A stretch of 64,000 bases of DNA, taken from Chlorobiota bacterium (GTDB lineage Bacteria > Bacteroidota > Bacteroidia > Bacteroidales > JAADGE01). This document shows, piece by piece, positions 8,218 to 16,775 of the stretch. The notes beneath the pieces are model-generated. The model was not told where the DNA came from, made no database searches, and saw only the letters and a program-made list of their open reading frames with translations. The DNA lies in assembly GCA_013152535.1 (NCBI GenBank), contig JAADGE010000046.1, positions 54,051-118,050 of the forward strand, given 5' to 3'. The translations under genes were made by a program, and so were the position numbers. The stretch's first letter is position 1; every line of letters begins with the position of its first letter.

Positions 8218-8730
8218 CTACGTGTTATTCTCAATTTTCAGTAAAAATTTCTTTTTATCTAGACCGGCGGCATAACCTGTTAAACTTCCGTCGGAACCTA
8301 TTACTCTGTGGCAGGGGATAATAATTGCAATTTTATTTGCTGCATTGGCATTTGCTACGGCACGAACTGCTTTCGGATTTTTAATTTTCTTTGCAATATC
8401 CGAATATGAAGCAGTTTTTCCGTAAGGAATTTTCAATAATTCTTTCCAAACATTTTTTTGGAATTCGGTGCCTGAAAATTTAAGAAGTATAGTAAATTCT
8501 TTTCGTTTTCCTTGAAAATATTCGTTTATTTGGGTTTGAACTTCTGCAAGAAGCGGATGGTTTCCTTTGGTTATTTCCGAATTGAAATATTTTTTTAAAC
8601 TGTTTATTTGCCTGTCATATTTTTTCCTGTCGTTAAATTCCAAAAGATACAATCCTTCATCAGAAACACAAGCAAGCATTTCTCCGAGCGGTGTTTCTAT
8701 TTTTCCGTAAATAATCTTTAGGTTCATCAT
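8218..8730 (-). CDS. ogt: Methylated-DNA--protein-cysteine methyltransferase (O6-alkylguanine repair)
   Basis: A 170-residue suicide repair protein that moves the alkyl group from O6-alkylguanine in DNA to its own cysteine. The active site PCHRV is at 139-143 (Cys140), followed by IGSDGSLTGYAAG, and the helix-turn-helix region contains IPYGKTASYSDIA at about 101-113 with the conserved tyrosine. It has the short single-domain Ogt/MGMT form, without an Ada regulatory domain. Two Met codons open the frame; either could be used. Confidence 0.95.
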   Translation of the reverse strand: MMNLKIIYGKIETPLGEMLACVSDEGLYLLEFNDRKKYDRQINSLKKYFNSEITKGNHPLLAEVQTQINEYFQGKRKEFTILLKFSGTEFQKNVWKELLKIPYGKTASYSDIAKKIKNPKAVRAVANANAANKIAIIIPCHRVIGSDGSLTGYAAGLDKKKFLLKIENNT

Positions 8731-8829
8731 TTTACGTTTTTACTTCGTAAAAGTAATCATTCGTAAAGTTTTTCCGTCAAATTACCGAATATATTTTATT
8801 TTTACCTTGAAATTTAAAAAACACAAAAA

Positions 8830-9606
8830 ATGAAACAACTTTTTTTAATAATCGTATCGATTTTTCTTTTCACAAATTCAAATGCACAAACACTCGAACA
8901 AAACATTCAGGAAATAAGAACACAATTTAACCGGGTAAACAGTCAAAAAGACTTCAAAAAAGTTTACCTTGAAAATGAAGAATTTACCGACCTAATTCCG
9001 AGTGAAGGCTGCGGATTGGACGCTTATTATAAGAACGGACAAATTTATAAGATTGTTGAAAGTGATGCTGTTTCACAAGCTGTGTATGTGAACGAATATT
9101 ATCTGAAAAATAATGAGCTTATTTTTGTTTACAGAACAGAAACATCATATGAGCCTCCTGCAGAAGAAGGCGGCAATTTGAAAAAAAATACATTTTATCA
9201 GGAACGCGTATATTATAAAAACGGAAGAATTATTCGACATCTCGAAAAAGGAACTTCGGTCTTAAATACAAATCTTGATTTTCAAAAAATGTTTAAAGAG
9301 TATATGCCGTATCTGAATACAAAAATAAAATTTGAAAAACAATATGATTCGTTGCAAGGCAATTGGTTGAATATAAATGATAAAAAAGATTTCTTTGAAA
9401 TAAAAGGTCTTATTTATCAAAAATATGATGAAGACTTTATTCCGGTTATTTCGCGTTTTAGTTTTGACGGAACATATTTGCAGGTTCATAATACTGAAAC
9501 TAATGCAGATTATAAATACAAAATATTGAAATTTACCGATGATAAACTGGAAATGAAAAATACGGCAAGCGGAAAAATTATTATTTATGAAAGAATGGGA
9601 GAATAA
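8830..9606 (+). CDS. Secreted protein of unknown function
   Basis: A 258-residue protein with a clear signal peptide (residues 1-19, ending NSNAQ). The mature part is rich in beta-strands and aromatic residues. The C-terminal third, from LQGNWLNINDKKDFF onward, has a strand pattern resembling small lipocalin-like or META-type domains, but no diagnostic motif is visible. No family is recognised. It is monocistronic, with a bidirectional terminator 25 bases after the stop. Export to the periplasm or outer membrane follows from the signal peptide; anything further would be a guess. Confidence 0.75.
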   Translation: MKQLFLIIVSIFLFTNSNAQTLEQNIQEIRTQFNRVNSQKDFKKVYLENEEFTDLIPSEGCGLDAYYKNGQIYKIVESDAVSQAVYVNEYYLKNNELIFVYRTETSYEPPAEEGGNLKKNTFYQERVYYKNGRIIRHLEKGTSVLNTNLDFQKMFKEYMPYLNTKIKFEKQYDSLQGNWLNINDKKDFFEIKGLIYQKYDEDFIPVISRFSFDGTYLQVHNTETNADYKYKILKFTDDKLEMKNTASGKIIIYERMGE

Positions 9607-9631
9607 GTAACTTTATCTTAAAATAAAAAGT

Positions 9632-9665
9632 AAAACTCGGAAAGTTTAATACTTTACCGAGTTTT
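9632..9665. terminator. Bidirectional intrinsic terminator between convergent genes
   Basis: Stem AAAACTCGG...AAAGT / ACTTT.ACCGAGTTTT has one bulged base and A/T runs on both sides. It serves the gene ending at 9606 on plus and the gene ending at 9705 on minus. Confidence 0.7.
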
Positions 9666-9704
9666 ATTCACTAAAAAAATATTTATTATTTAAGAAAAGC
9701 TTAT

Positions 9705-10169
9705 TTACCCGCAAGAATGTTCTTTTGAAGCACAATTCTTAGCTTCACCGGTTGATTTGGAACAACAGACTCCTTCATTGGCTGATTCCATTGCTTTTGC
9801 CAGTTCTTCATCAGATTTTGCAATACTGATTTTACTGATTAAAACTTTCGTTTTTGCATTAAAAAAATACACCATTCCTGTTCCTTTAAATTCAGACATT
9901 TCATCACTTAATCCGAGTTCTTTTAATTTTGCTGACGATTTTAATTTGGTATCATCATTTGTAAGATTATTTATCACAAATTGAAATGCTCCGTCTTTAT
10001 TATTTGCCTTAAAAGCTTTTATTGCCCTTTCACCGTTATGTTGACATGTCGGACACCAATCAGCTTCATTTATTACGGCAATAACTTTAGTTTTCGATTG
10101 TGCTGATGTTGATAATGTTGCTAAAACAATAAGCATAACACTCATAAAAATTGATTGTATTGTTTTCAT
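9705..10169 (-). CDS. Exported thioredoxin-fold protein with CPTC motif and Cys-rich tail
   Basis: A 154-residue protein with a signal peptide (1-24, ending STSAQ). NEADWCPTCQHNGERA places a CxxC pair at Cys39/Cys42 in the position of a thioredoxin active site, after the first beta-strand (KVIAVINEADW). The last 23 residues hold five further cysteines (VCC, NC, SC), an uncommon tail that could bind metal or form extra disulfides. It follows the rhodanese-thioredoxin gene on the same strand after 62 bases, which suggests a shared role in sulfur or redox chemistry outside the cytoplasm. No named family is recognised. Confidence 0.7.
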   Translation of the reverse strand: MKTIQSIFMSVMLIVLATLSTSAQSKTKVIAVINEADWCPTCQHNGERAIKAFKANNKDGAFQFVINNLTNDDTKLKSSAKLKELGLSDEMSEFKGTGMVYFFNAKTKVLISKISIAKSDEELAKAMESANEGVCCSKSTGEAKNCASKEHSCG

Positions 10170-10231
10170 TTTATTTGGTTTTAATTTATATTAATTTTAG
10201 TCGGGAAATTTTTAAAACCTGACATTTTTTT

Positions 10232-10972
10232 TTAATTTGTCTTTAGTTTTTCTTCAAAAATCTGAGTTAAATTTTTTCTTTTAATATAGCCGTATTTTTC
10301 AAACAGCAATTCGCCGTTTTTGTATAAGGCAAGATAGGGAACACCGATTAATTTAAGTTCTTTTACTAATTTCTTGCTGATATCCGAATTTGCTTTTACG
10401 ATTTTAATTCTGCCGTAATATTCAGTTTTCAGACTGTCAACCATAGGCATCATTTTACGACACGGTCCGCACCAAGGAGCATAAAAATCTATAAAGACAA
10501 GAGTGTCCGAGTTTATAAGTTTTGAATAATCAGAAACTGACATAAAATTTTTCTTATCAAGTTGTGATTTATCTCCCTCAACTACAGGCAATTCCTTTAG
10601 ATTACGTTCCATTATTCCGTGTTCGGCATTATAAACTTTTGTGTAACCGTTTTTTACCAATATTTCTCCTGCTTTTTGACTTCGATATCCGGTATTGCAA
10701 TACAAATAAACAGGTTTATCTTTAGGAAGCATCAGTAACTTTTTCTTAAAATTAAGTGCGTAGTAATTCAGTTGTCCTGCTCCGGCAATATGTTCGGCAT
10801 CGTATTCGGATTTTGTTCTGACATCAAGAAAAGTGCCGTCATTTTTTTGTATCAATTTGTCAAAAGTTATGGCATCAACTTCAATAACTCCGTTCTTTGT
10901 TTTTAAACTGTCTTGTGAAAAAGTACTTTTAACAATAAACAGACTTAACAATATCAGAATTGTATTTTTCAT
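10232..10972 (-). CDS. Exported rhodanese-thioredoxin fusion protein
   Basis: A 246-residue protein with a signal peptide (1-20, ending STFSQ). A rhodanese domain spans about 30-130, with the active-site cysteine Cys92 in YCNTGYRSQ and the upstream FLDVRTKSEYDAEHI motif. A thioredoxin domain spans about 140-245 with WCGPC at 167-171 and the cis-proline segment GVPYLALY. The fusion joins sulfur-carrying and disulfide-reducing chemistry in one periplasmic protein, so it may release or transfer persulfide sulfur. The next gene downstream encodes a smaller CPTC thioredoxin-fold protein. The function is inferred from domains only. Confidence 0.85.
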   Translation of the reverse strand: MKNTILILLSLFIVKSTFSQDSLKTKNGVIEVDAITFDKLIQKNDGTFLDVRTKSEYDAEHIAGAGQLNYYALNFKKKLLMLPKDKPVYLYCNTGYRSQKAGEILVKNGYTKVYNAEHGIMERNLKELPVVEGDKSQLDKKNFMSVSDYSKLINSDTLVFIDFYAPWCGPCRKMMPMVDSLKTEYYGRIKIVKANSDISKKLVKELKLIGVPYLALYKNGELLFEKYGYIKRKNLTQIFEEKLKTN

Positions 10973-10992
10973 AGTTTAAAGACATTATAATG

Positions 10993-11000
10993 CAAATATA
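10993..11000 (-). promoter_or_regulatory. -7 promoter box for the rhodanese-thioredoxin operon
   Basis: TATATTTG on the minus strand fits TAnnTTTG, 20 bases before the start codon. Confidence 0.5.
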
Positions 11001-11100
11001 TGATTACAGAAATGCAGTTACGGTGATTTTAATCACATTTCACAAAAAAATAAAAAAATTACATCAGCTAAAATTTAAATATTTTTAACTTTTTTAAATT

Positions 11101-11108
11101 TATCTTTG
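11101..11108 (+). promoter_or_regulatory. -7 promoter box for the 808-residue TonB receptor
   Basis: TATCTTTG fits TAnnTTTG and lies 60 bases before the ATG at 11168. Confidence 0.5.
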
Positions 11109-11167
11109 CATACTAAAAATATTTATTCACGTTTTAAAACAACAAAGACTTAATAAAATAAACTCTG

Positions 11168-13594
11168 ATGAAAAAAAGTGTATTTATTTTTATTTTAATA
11201 TTTCTGTATCACTTTACATATTCGCAAGAAATTACCGTAAACGGAATCGTAAAAGATGCAAAGACAAATGAACCGATACCGGGTGCTGCTGTTTTTGAAC
11301 TTGGTGATGTAACGATTGGAACCGCCACGGATACAGAAGGTTTTTTCAGTTTAAATTTCTCAAAAAAGCATATTTTATTGAAAGTTGCTTATATCGGTTA
11401 TCGGGATACGGTTTTTGATATCAGCTTAAAAAATGATACAGCTTTGATTGTCAATCTTATGTCGGAAACTGATATTTCTGAAGTTAAAATTGAAGATGAT
11501 TCCATTAATTGGAAACCGGATGACAATCTGTTAAGAAGTGATAATAAACTGATTTATGCCGGCGGTGCCGATAAAAAGGATACATTCCAACCGAAATTAT
11601 TTGTAATTCCTATAAAAAAGACCCAAAAGAAAACAATTGATAAATTATTTTTGAGTGATAATAACAATGCTTTCGGAAAAATGATTTATCTTGACGGGGC
11701 TCGAATATATATGCCGCAGCAATATTTCAGACTCATGCCTTTTATTACAAAAAACAGTGTGCAGGATTATAATTTTTATACAGCGGATTTTCCTGCCGAA
11801 TACGGAGGACACCTTGCTCCGGTTTTGGATGTTACGGTAAAAGAGGGTAGTATGACCGATTATTCGGGAATAATTGATTTTAGCTTGTTTGGTGCCGGGA
11901 TTAGTGTACAGGGACCTGTTATTGAAAATCAATCATCGTTTTTTGTTTCGGCACGAAAAAGTTTTTTAAATAATCCTTTTACTGATTTATTTTTGAAAGA
12001 CAATTCCGAAAATGAAGAATATTGGTCGCAGCCGAATTTTTGGGATTTGAATTTAAAATATACGCATAAATTAAATGATAAAAATAATTTTTATGTAAGT
12101 TTTTTTCATAATTATAACAGATTAAAAACAGGAGTTTCGGAAGAAATTCAAGACAGTATTTTTACTTACGGTACAAAACGAGATATTAACTCAAGCTACG
12201 GAAATACGGCTTCAACCATAGGTTTTACACACAACTTTTCTGAAAAATTTATTTTTTCATCAGCATTAATATTCAGCCGATATGACTTAAAAAATACGTT
12301 TACGGGCGATTCAACAAGTTTGACGGGCTCATCCAGTTCATATATAAATCGTTATAATGCGGCTTATCATTCCGAAAACGGTGAAGTTTCATTAAAATTA
12401 GATGCCTCATATAATATTGAAAATCAACATCAATTATTGTTTGGTGTTAAAGCCGAAAATTATCATTTCAGACCTATAAAAGCCGATTTAACTTTAAACG
12501 ATTTCGAACATCCTAATAATATTGATACTAATTGGGTAGCGGATGCAGTTAATGTACAGGAATATGCGATTTATGTACGTGATAAATTTCAAATTAGTGA
12601 TGCCTTAATGATAAACGGAGGAATTCGGTTTTCTGCTTTTGTAAATAATAAAAATACATATTTTTCAATAGAACCGCGAGTATTTGCTGATTACAGAGTT
12701 TTTAAATTTTTATCGGTTCATGCAGCTTATGCGTATCATAAAGAGTATGTTCATTATCTTTCCGGAAGTGATGCCGGTTTAAGTACTGATGTTTTTATTC
12801 CGTCATCAAAAAATATTTTACCGCAGATAACAAATCATTTTGCAGTCGGAGCAAATTTGAACTTGCCCTTTGATATTAAACTTAAAGGAACCTTGTTTTA
12901 TGATAATATTGCAAATATGCTTGAATATAAAGATAATTTCAGCTATTTTGATTTTCCCGGACAAATTATTTTAACAGGAATGAATACGGAAGAAAGAGTA
13001 ACTCCTGCTACCGGAAATTATACCGGAATAAGAACCGTATTATCAAAAAAATACAAAAATTTCGAATTAAATATCGGACATACAATTTCTGATTTCAGTA
13101 TGAAATCTGACAGTATTAATTTCGGTAATTCTTATTCGTATCGAAATAATCACCGACATGATTTTAATTTTAAATTAACTTATGCCGTTAATGAAAATAT
13201 TACTGTTTTTGTTGATTGGAATTATCAGTCAGGCAATTTTGTAACATTGCATAAGCAACACTATATTCCCTATGAATATAATAACGGACGACTCGGAACG
13301 AATCCGGTTCCCGATGCAAGTACAATGTATTTAACCGATTACATACAAACACAACCCTTTAACCGCAATGATTTTCAGTTGCCTGCATACCATCGTTTGG
13401 ATATTGGTGCTGATTATAAGCTCAATAATCATTCTTTCGGCATATATATATATAATGTGTATAATCGCAAAAATCCTGATTTTATTGATTTTAAAAGAAG
13501 TGTTTTGACGAATAGTGCAACAAATCAACTTGTAAAATATACAAATTTGCCTTTTTTCCCGACAATCACTTATTCTTACAGATTTGATTATTAA
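11168..13594 (+). CDS. TonB-dependent receptor with N-terminal carboxypeptidase-like domain
   Basis: An 808-residue outer membrane protein. A signal peptide (1-20, ending YSQ) is followed by a carboxypeptidase-regulatory-like beta-sandwich (about 22-100: VNGIVKDAKTNEPIPGAAV, the usual pattern), a plug region about 130-230 (YLDGARIYMPQQYFR, TADFPAEYGGHLAPVLDVTVKEG), and a long barrel ending in an aromatic strand (FFPTITYSYRFDY). It lacks the long SusC-type plug motifs and no SusD partner is adjacent. The substrate is unknown. It overlaps the stop of convergent mreC by four bases (TTAA shared). Confidence 0.9.
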   Translation: MKKSVFIFILIFLYHFTYSQEITVNGIVKDAKTNEPIPGAAVFELGDVTIGTATDTEGFFSLNFSKKHILLKVAYIGYRDTVFDISLKNDTALIVNLMSETDISEVKIEDDSINWKPDDNLLRSDNKLIYAGGADKKDTFQPKLFVIPIKKTQKKTIDKLFLSDNNNAFGKMIYLDGARIYMPQQYFRLMPFITKNSVQDYNFYTADFPAEYGGHLAPVLDVTVKEGSMTDYSGIIDFSLFGAGISVQGPVIENQSSFFVSARKSFLNNPFTDLFLKDNSENEEYWSQPNFWDLNLKYTHKLNDKNNFYVSFFHNYNRLKTGVSEEIQDSIFTYGTKRDINSSYGNTASTIGFTHNFSEKFIFSSALIFSRYDLKNTFTGDSTSLTGSSSSYINRYNAAYHSENGEVSLKLDASYNIENQHQLLFGVKAENYHFRPIKADLTLNDFEHPNNIDTNWVADAVNVQEYAIYVRDKFQISDALMINGGIRFSAFVNNKNTYFSIEPRVFADYRVFKFLSVHAAYAYHKEYVHYLSGSDAGLSTDVFIPSSKNILPQITNHFAVGANLNLPFDIKLKGTLFYDNIANMLEYKDNFSYFDFPGQIILTGMNTEERVTPATGNYTGIRTVLSKKYKNFELNIGHTISDFSMKSDSINFGNSYSYRNNHRHDFNFKLTYAVNENITVFVDWNYQSGNFVTLHKQHYIPYEYNNGRLGTNPVPDASTMYLTDYIQTQPFNRNDFQLPAYHRLDIGADYKLNNHSFGIYIYNVYNRKNPDFIDFKRSVLTNSATNQLVKYTNLPFFPTITYSYRFDY

Positions 13595-14439
13595 TCAGAG
13601 TTATTGAATCGGTAACGGACAAATGTACTGTCTTCTATTTGAGTGCGTTCCTTACGCCCCTTGTAATCAACTAAATAGACATTATTTAGTTTTCTGAAGT
13701 CCTGACTTAATTTAACCTTTATAATATAAAAAGTGCTTTGTTTATCTTTTTTAAATTCTGTAACAGTCCCAATTCTCATTCCTTCCGGAAATATTGCAGA
13801 ATAACCTCCTGTAACAACTTCATCTCCTTTATATAAAGATGTGTAAAACGGAATGTCGGTTAATAAAACATATTCAGGATTTTTTTCATCCCATTTAATA
13901 ATTCCGTGAAAACCTGTTCGTTTAATTTTTGCACTTATTTCCAATTTAGAATTTAAAACAGAAATTACGGTTGTATATCTTTTTCCTGTTATTGCTGTAA
14001 TACCTACAATTCCTTCATCAGAAACAACCGCCATATTTTCATGTATTCCGTCAGAACTCCCTTTGTTTACCGTAAGAATATTATTAGGTTTGTTTACGGA
14101 ATTTTTTACAACTTTTGCATATTTATAATAATAACCGATATTTTCTAAATCTGCTGAGTACAGATGTTTTTCAGGTTTTAATAAGGTAATATAATTTTTC
14201 AGGCGATTATTTTCTTTAATTAATCTTTGATTATCGGATTTTAAAGAAAAATAGTCTGAGATATATGAAGCTTCTTTATGAAAAAAACCTGAAACAGAAT
14301 TGGCAGAATTTAAGAATACAAGTTTTTTATCTGTATTTTTTACAATTAAAAAAACAGAAAAAGATTCTAAAACGAGGAATAAAAGAAAAAAATGAGCATT
14401 TTTTATAAAATTAATAAATTCTTTCATATTATTTCTCAA
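13591..14439 (-). CDS. mreC: Rod shape-determining protein MreC
   Basis: A 282-residue protein with one N-terminal membrane helix (about 13-32), a coiled coil (about 55-85), and the periplasmic double beta-barrel domain, including VNKGSSDGIHENMAVVSDEG and VVTGGYSAIFPEGMRIG, the typical MreC segments. It links the cytoplasmic MreB filament to the cell-wall elongation enzymes. It follows mreB after 20 bases on the same strand. The usual next genes, mreD, mrdA and rodA, are absent here: the convergent TonB receptor gene begins overlapping its stop. Confidence 0.92.
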   Translation of the reverse strand: MRNNMKEFINFIKNAHFFLLFLVLESFSVFLIVKNTDKKLVFLNSANSVSGFFHKEASYISDYFSLKSDNQRLIKENNRLKNYITLLKPEKHLYSADLENIGYYYKYAKVVKNSVNKPNNILTVNKGSSDGIHENMAVVSDEGIVGITAITGKRYTTVISVLNSKLEISAKIKRTGFHGIIKWDEKNPEYVLLTDIPFYTSLYKGDEVVTGGYSAIFPEGMRIGTVTEFKKDKQSTFYIIKVKLSQDFRKLNNVYLVDYKGRKERTQIEDSTFVRYRFNNSD

Positions 14440-14459
14440 TCATACTCAATAAAATATTT

Positions 14460-15479
14460 TTAACGCATTAAAAATTTAAATTTTTCAATATTTCTTAATG
14501 CAATTCCTGTCCCTCTTGCTACAGCATGTAAGGGGTCTTCTGCAATATGGAATTTAATATTTGTTTTTTCTGTTAATCGTTTATCTATGCCTCTTAACAG
14601 AGCACCGCCTCCTGTTAAAAATATTCCTTTCAAATGGACATCAGCATATAATTCCGGAGGTGTTTTTTCTAAAACATTGATAATTGCTAATTCTAATTTT
14701 GCAAGAGATTTATCAAGGCAATGGGCTATTTCTTCATGGGAAACAGGAATTTCAATGGGTAATGCCGTCATTTGATGTGGTCCTCTTACTATAAATTTAT
14801 CAGGAATATCATCAATATCATCCATTGCGGCTCCGACTTCAATTTTAATTTTTTCTGCTGTGCGTTCACCAATTTTAATATTGTGTTGATGCCGCATATA
14901 TTCACGAATATCTTGAGTAAAATCATCACCTGCAATACGAATGGATTTATTGCTTACGATACCGCCTAATGAAATTACGGCAATTTCCGTTGTTCCCCCG
15001 CCGATATCAACAACCATATTTCCGGAAGGAGCTTCAACATCAACACCCATTCCCAAAGCAGCAGCCATCGGTTCATAAATCATATAAACTTCTCTGGCAC
15101 CGGCATGTTCTGATGAATCTCTTACCGCTCTTATCTCAACTTCAGTACTTCCCGAAGGGATGCAAACGACTAATTTTAAAGAAGGAGAAAAAAACTTAGA
15201 TTTTGAAGTTCCGATTTTTATCATTTCGCGAATCATTAATTCAGCAGCCATAAAATCAGCAATAACTCCGTCTCTTAAGGGTCTTATTGTTCTGATACCT
15301 TCATGTGTTTTCCCGTGCATTTGTCTTGCCTTATGTCCTAAAGCAATTAATTTGTCTCCTTCTCCTATAGCAACAATTGACGGCTCATCCACCACAATTT
15401 TGTCATTTTCAATTATGATTGTGTTTGCCGTGCCTAAATCCATAGCAATTTCTTTATTTAAAAAGCTGAAAAATCCCAT
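14460..15479 (-). CDS. mreB: Rod shape-determining protein MreB (bacterial actin)
   Basis: A 339-residue actin-fold ATPase that forms membrane-bound filaments guiding lateral cell-wall synthesis. Nucleotide-binding motifs are present: DLGTANT near residue 16, DIGGGTTEIAVISLGG near 163-178, and LTGGGALLRGIDKRL near 285-300. The length is normal for the family. It is the first gene of the mreB-mreC pair. A hairpin terminator at 15532-15564 separates it from the M23 peptidase gene upstream, so mreBC is probably its own unit, with a near-consensus TAATTTTA box before the start. Confidence 0.96.
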   Translation of the reverse strand: MGFFSFLNKEIAMDLGTANTIIIENDKIVVDEPSIVAIGEGDKLIALGHKARQMHGKTHEGIRTIRPLRDGVIADFMAAELMIREMIKIGTSKSKFFSPSLKLVVCIPSGSTEVEIRAVRDSSEHAGAREVYMIYEPMAAALGMGVDVEAPSGNMVVDIGGGTTEIAVISLGGIVSNKSIRIAGDDFTQDIREYMRHQHNIKIGERTAEKIKIEVGAAMDDIDDIPDKFIVRGPHQMTALPIEIPVSHEEIAHCLDKSLAKLELAIINVLEKTPPELYADVHLKGIFLTGGGALLRGIDKRLTEKTNIKFHIAEDPLHAVARGTGIALRNIEKFKFLMR

Positions 15480-15531
15480 TCTTTATTCTATCGTATTGAA
15501 TTTGTAAAATTAAAATCATTTATGTTTAAAA

Positions 15532-15564
15532 AAACTCTTCAGATAAACAGGAATTGAAGAGTTT
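15532..15564 (-). terminator. Intrinsic terminator after the M23 peptidase gene
   Basis: Stem AAACTCTTCA (15532-15541) / TGAAGAGTTT (15555-15564). On the minus strand it continues into TTTTTTT before mreB. Confidence 0.75.
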
Positions 15565-15587
15565 CTTAAAAAATCTCCTGAACTTAT

Positions 15588-16565
15588 TTATTCATAAATA
15601 TGTGTCTCTGCTTTTGAAGACGCTTCAATCATTTTGTAATATTCAGCATCTGTTAAATCTTCATAATAAAAATTAATCGGATTTACCGGACGACCGTTAA
15701 TTCGTACTTCATAATGTAAATGAGGAGCCTCCGATAAACCGGTACTTCCTACTAATCCGATAACATCACCTCGTTTTACACGTTGTCCCGGACGAACCAG
15801 TATTTTACTCATATGAGCATATACCGTAACATATCCGAATCCGTGATTTATTTTAACAACATTTCCGTATCCTCCGTGTGAATTAGATGCTCTGAAAACA
15901 ATACCGTCACCGGCAGCATGTATATTAGTTCCTCTCGGAGCAGTTAAATCAACCCCGTCATGCATTCTCCAAATTTTTAATATGGGATGAAATCTCATTC
16001 CGAAAGAAGATCCGAATCGTGTTAAGTCATCTAAAGCAATTGGTTGAATAGCAGGAATACAAGAAGCTAATTTTTCGGTATTTTTAACCAAATCAAACAG
16101 TTCATTATAAGATTTGGATTGAACCAACATAACTTTTGATAAGATATCAGTTTTTTGAATGGTGCTGTTCAGTAAATCAGAGTTTTCGATATTCGTAAAA
16201 ATTTTAGGACGAGTGCTGCCTCCGAAACCTGCTCTTCTTTTTGATTTCGGAATGGGTTCGGTTTGAAAAATCATCCTGTACACATCATCATCGCGATGCT
16301 GAAGTTCTGCTAAGGTTTTAACTGTATAGTCAAGTTCTTTATTAAGAAGCTCATACTTCAGTTTTAAAACATTGCTGTTTTCGTCTGCCAAAAAATCATC
16401 CGGGCTTTTAATATAAACAGAAAAAGCATAAAAGAACAACATACCTACAGCCAAAGAAACAAGAAACTTAGGTAAGAATGATTTGAAGAACATTCTCGAA
16501 AACTCAGGCTTTTGAAGTTCATAAGTTAACGTATCAGGATTAAATCGAAATTTTTTCGTTCTCAT
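15588..16565 (-). CDS. M23-family peptidoglycan endopeptidase, membrane anchored
   Basis: A 325-residue protein with a basic cytoplasmic N-terminus, one membrane helix (about 29-50), a coiled-coil/linker region, and a LytM/M23 domain in the C-terminal 140 residues. Zinc-site motifs are visible: GMRFHP with the first His, HDGVD with the conserved Asp, and HLHYEVR with the last two His. All expected metal ligands are present, so it should be an active endopeptidase cutting peptide cross-links. It lies upstream of mreBC on the same strand, which fits a role in elongation, but a terminator separates them. Confidence 0.9.
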   Translation of the reverse strand: MRTKKFRFNPDTLTYELQKPEFSRMFFKSFLPKFLVSLAVGMLFFYAFSVYIKSPDDFLADENSNVLKLKYELLNKELDYTVKTLAELQHRDDDVYRMIFQTEPIPKSKRRAGFGGSTRPKIFTNIENSDLLNSTIQKTDILSKVMLVQSKSYNELFDLVKNTEKLASCIPAIQPIALDDLTRFGSSFGMRFHPILKIWRMHDGVDLTAPRGTNIHAAGDGIVFRASNSHGGYGNVVKINHGFGYVTVYAHMSKILVRPGQRVKRGDVIGLVGSTGLSEAPHLHYEVRINGRPVNPINFYYEDLTDAEYYKMIEASSKAETHIYE

Positions 16566-16631
16566 GACATTTTAATAAATAATTAAAGCCATAGTAATTT
16601 GATAGTTTTGTCGGTTGTATGAAATAATTTG

Positions 16632-16639
16632 CAAATTTA
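16632..16639 (-). promoter_or_regulatory. -7 promoter box for the M23 peptidase gene
   Basis: TAAATTTG on the minus strand fits TAnnTTTG, 66 bases before the start. Confidence 0.45.
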
Positions 16640-16749
16640 TATATAAATAATTTAAAATCATAATGTTTCATTGATATTTTTAATTCCGTTTTAAAATAAA
16701 TTTTGAGATAATTGAAAATTTTTACTCCTGTTATTCATCTTAATTTTCT

Positions 16750-16757
16750 TATCTTTG
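16750..16757 (+). promoter_or_regulatory. -7 promoter box for der
   Basis: TATCTTTG fits TAnnTTTG and lies 19 bases before the ATG at 16776. It contains the TTG that would otherwise be an upstream start, which argues for the ATG. Confidence 0.55.
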
Positions 16758-16775
16758 CAAAATATATACCAAAGT

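Noticed and set aside
14969..15507. Plus-strand frames of 76 and 115 codons over mreB
   Set aside because: They are antisense to a certain mreB gene.
16755..16775. TTG start for der
   Set aside because: The TTG is part of the TATCTTTG promoter box; the ATG at 16776 gives the normal Der N-terminus.
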